DNA from: Acetobacteraceae bacterium
Lineage (GTDB): Bacteria; Pseudomonadota; Alphaproteobacteria; Acetobacterales; Acetobacteraceae
Reading direction: 5' to 3'
Length of the DNA stretch: 8,038 nt
NCBI GenBank assembly: GCA_947475475.1
Contig: CANJOG010000070.1
Span: 1-8,038 of the forward strand
Part shown: positions 6,902 through 8,038 of the stretch, in pieces
How positions within the stretch are numbered: the first letter of the stretch is position 1
Layout of the letters: every line of letters starts with the position of its first letter
Notes under the pieces: generated by a model
What the model was told of the DNA's origin: nothing
Seen by the model: only the letters and a program-made list of their open reading frames with translations
Database searches by the model: none
Translations under genes and position numbers: made by a program

Positions 6902-8038
6902 TCAGGCGTCCGAAATCGCCTTCAGCTCCGCCTGTAGAATCTTCTCGTCACCACAGATCGACTGGATATGGCCCGACGCCTGCGCCGCCAGTGCCATAAA
7001 CCGATCCGGATTCTCCACCAGCAGCTTGATCCGGGCCGCCAGATCGACCGGATCGTCATGCCTTGCCAACACGCCCCATTCGCGCGGCACGAAATCCGGA
7101 ATCGCCATGCGGTCATTGGAGATCGGCACCATGCCGCTCGCCATCGCCTCGCCCAACGACACACCCTGCGAATCATGCCGCGACGGACACAGGAACAGCC
7201 CGTGCCGCGCGTGATATCCAGGAATTTCCGCCTGGCGCAGGAAGGTATTCTCCAGCTTCACATTGGAGAACTTCCGCAACGGCGCCACCGTGCTGTCAAA
7301 CAGCGGCCCACGCCCGACCAGCGTGATCTGCGCCTTGGAGAACCAGGGCTCGTCGCTCAGCAACAGGATCGCGGCGACCGTCAGATCATTGGCGTAATTA
7401 CGCGCCGTATATGGCCTGATCGACAACCATTTGAACCGGTCCTCCGGCTGCTTGGCCCGCTGACGGAACAAGGCAGTGTCGATCGGGTTGGGAATGATCC
7501 GGAAATCCTGCGGCGTCTGCCGCGTGTCGATGATCGCCACATTCCGATAGAACCAGTCAGACACAAAGATCGACCGGCAATCCCCGTCAGCGCGGGACCG
7601 GCGATAGACCTCGCCAAGCACTTCAGTCCGCGAATCGCACAGTTTCTTTGACGCCAGAATCCGCTGGCTGACATCGGGCGCCGCCAATTCGAAATTGCAC
7701 CAGCGCCGGAACCAGGATTCGGTCTCAAAGGCGTGAACCCAGACGATCTTCTTTACGTCCGGCGCGGTGTCGCCCAGCACATCCATCAGATCGCGCGACA
7801 TATTATGCACGAGAATGCGCGAGAATTTCCGCGCCGCGAAAACCTCGCGCAGAATCCGCTTGCCGCCCACCAGCACCAGCGCGCCATCGAAAATATAGCT
7901 GCCAGGGATTGGATCATTCCCCTCCAGCGACACAACCGGTACATTGCGCCCGGCCTTGCGATAGGTGCGGATGCGCGAATGCACGAAGGCGTTGCGATAG
8001 AGATTGTCCGGACGCGGATAAATCGCCGAAACGCACAG
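6902..8038 (-). CDS. GT4-like glycosyltransferase (GT-B fold), 5' end outside window
   Basis: This is a probable retaining-type sugar transferase working on the same glycan as WecB's product. The frame stays open to the right edge, so the GTG at 7984 is not the true start. Upstream codons read AIYPRPDNLYRNAFVHSR, a typical GT-B opening. Numbering from the edge (378 visible residues), landmarks are VWVHAFETESWFRRW (99-113), FVSDWFYRN (158-166), RIIPNPID (180-187), KWLSIRPYTARNYANDL (203-219) opening the second Rossmann domain, LVGRGPLF (240-247), and the donor-binding stretch CPSRHDSQGVSLGEAMASG (284-302). In that stretch the GT4 E-x7-E motif appears as D289-x7-E297, with Asp in place of the first Glu. 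Only a few residues seem missing. The stop is TGA at 6904-6902, and wecB follows 16 bp later, so the two are likely co-transcribed. Donor and acceptor are unknown. Confidence 0.9.
   Translation of the reverse strand: MCVSAIYPRPDNLYRNAFVHSRIRTYRKAGRNVPVVSLEGNDPIPGSYIFDGALVLVGGKRILREVFAARKFSRILVHNMSRDLMDVLGDTAPDVKKIVWVHAFETESWFRRWCNFELAAPDVSQRILASKKLCDSRTEVLGEVYRRSRADGDCRSIFVSDWFYRNVAIIDTRQTPQDFRIIPNPIDTALFRQRAKQPEDRFKWLSIRPYTARNYANDLTVAAILLLSDEPWFSKAQITLVGRGPLFDSTVAPLRKFSNVKLENTFLRQAEIPGYHARHGLFLCPSRHDSQGVSLGEAMASGMVPISNDRMAIPDFVPREWGVLARHDDPVDLAARIKLLVENPDRFMALAAQASGHIQSICGDEKILQAELKAISDA

Noticed and set aside
6004..6999. 331-codon plus-strand open frame opposite wecB
   Set aside because: It is wholly antisense to strongly conserved wecB and the end of the next gene, with biased His/Arg/Gln-rich composition; a shadow frame.
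7982..7984. GTG as start of the right-edge glycosyltransferase
   Set aside because: The frame continues upstream to the window edge with a typical GT-B N-terminal sequence, so the gene is truncated by the window.

Overview
The window is GC-rich, densely coded DNA from a Gram-negative bacterium. The endonuclease III, the codon use and the style of the sugar-transfer genes suggest an alphaproteobacterium, possibly Acetobacteraceae. That placement is an impression from protein flavour, not a search result. Seven protein-coding genes are supported. I see no rRNA, tRNA, insertion sequence, CRISPR array or strong terminator.

Layout, left to right. (1) The C-terminal part of endonuclease III (nth, + strand) enters from the left edge and is a housekeeping DNA repair gene. 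(2) It converges, with only 9 bp between stop codons, on a two-gene minus-strand unit. That unit encodes a 225-residue beta-rich protein of unknown function (translated first) and, overlapping it, a large glycosyltransferase of about 743 residues that seems to carry two GT-B-like modules. (3) A divergent intergenic region of about 190 bp separates this unit from a plus-strand pair: a GT2 glycosyltransferase with an alpha-helical N-terminal extension, then a small GT-A-like protein with a DDD motif, coupled by a 4-bp ATGA overlap. (4) This pair converges on a second minus-strand unit, and the two stop codons share one CTAG palindrome. That unit holds a GT4-like glycosyltransferase running off the right edge and wecB, the non-hydrolysing UDP-GlcNAc 2-epimerase.

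Working model. Regions 2 to 4 are part of a surface-glycan locus (capsule, exopolysaccharide, O-antigen or another glycoconjugate). WecB would supply UDP-N-acetylmannosamine, and four glycosyltransferase-type proteins could add sugars to the growing glycan. The 225-residue protein resembles beta-sandwich modules that I recall being attached to enzymes of such loci, so it may be an accessory subunit of the large glycosyltransferase. No flippase, polymerase, export gene or initiating transferase is visible, so the locus probably continues beyond the right edge. The final structure cannot be read from this window.

The most notable points are the degenerate first module of the large glycosyltransferase, the stand-alone beta-rich partner with a possible interrupted upstream start, the compact GT-A-like protein, and the shared-stop convergent junction. 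I do not see convincing evidence for a wholly new kind of system.
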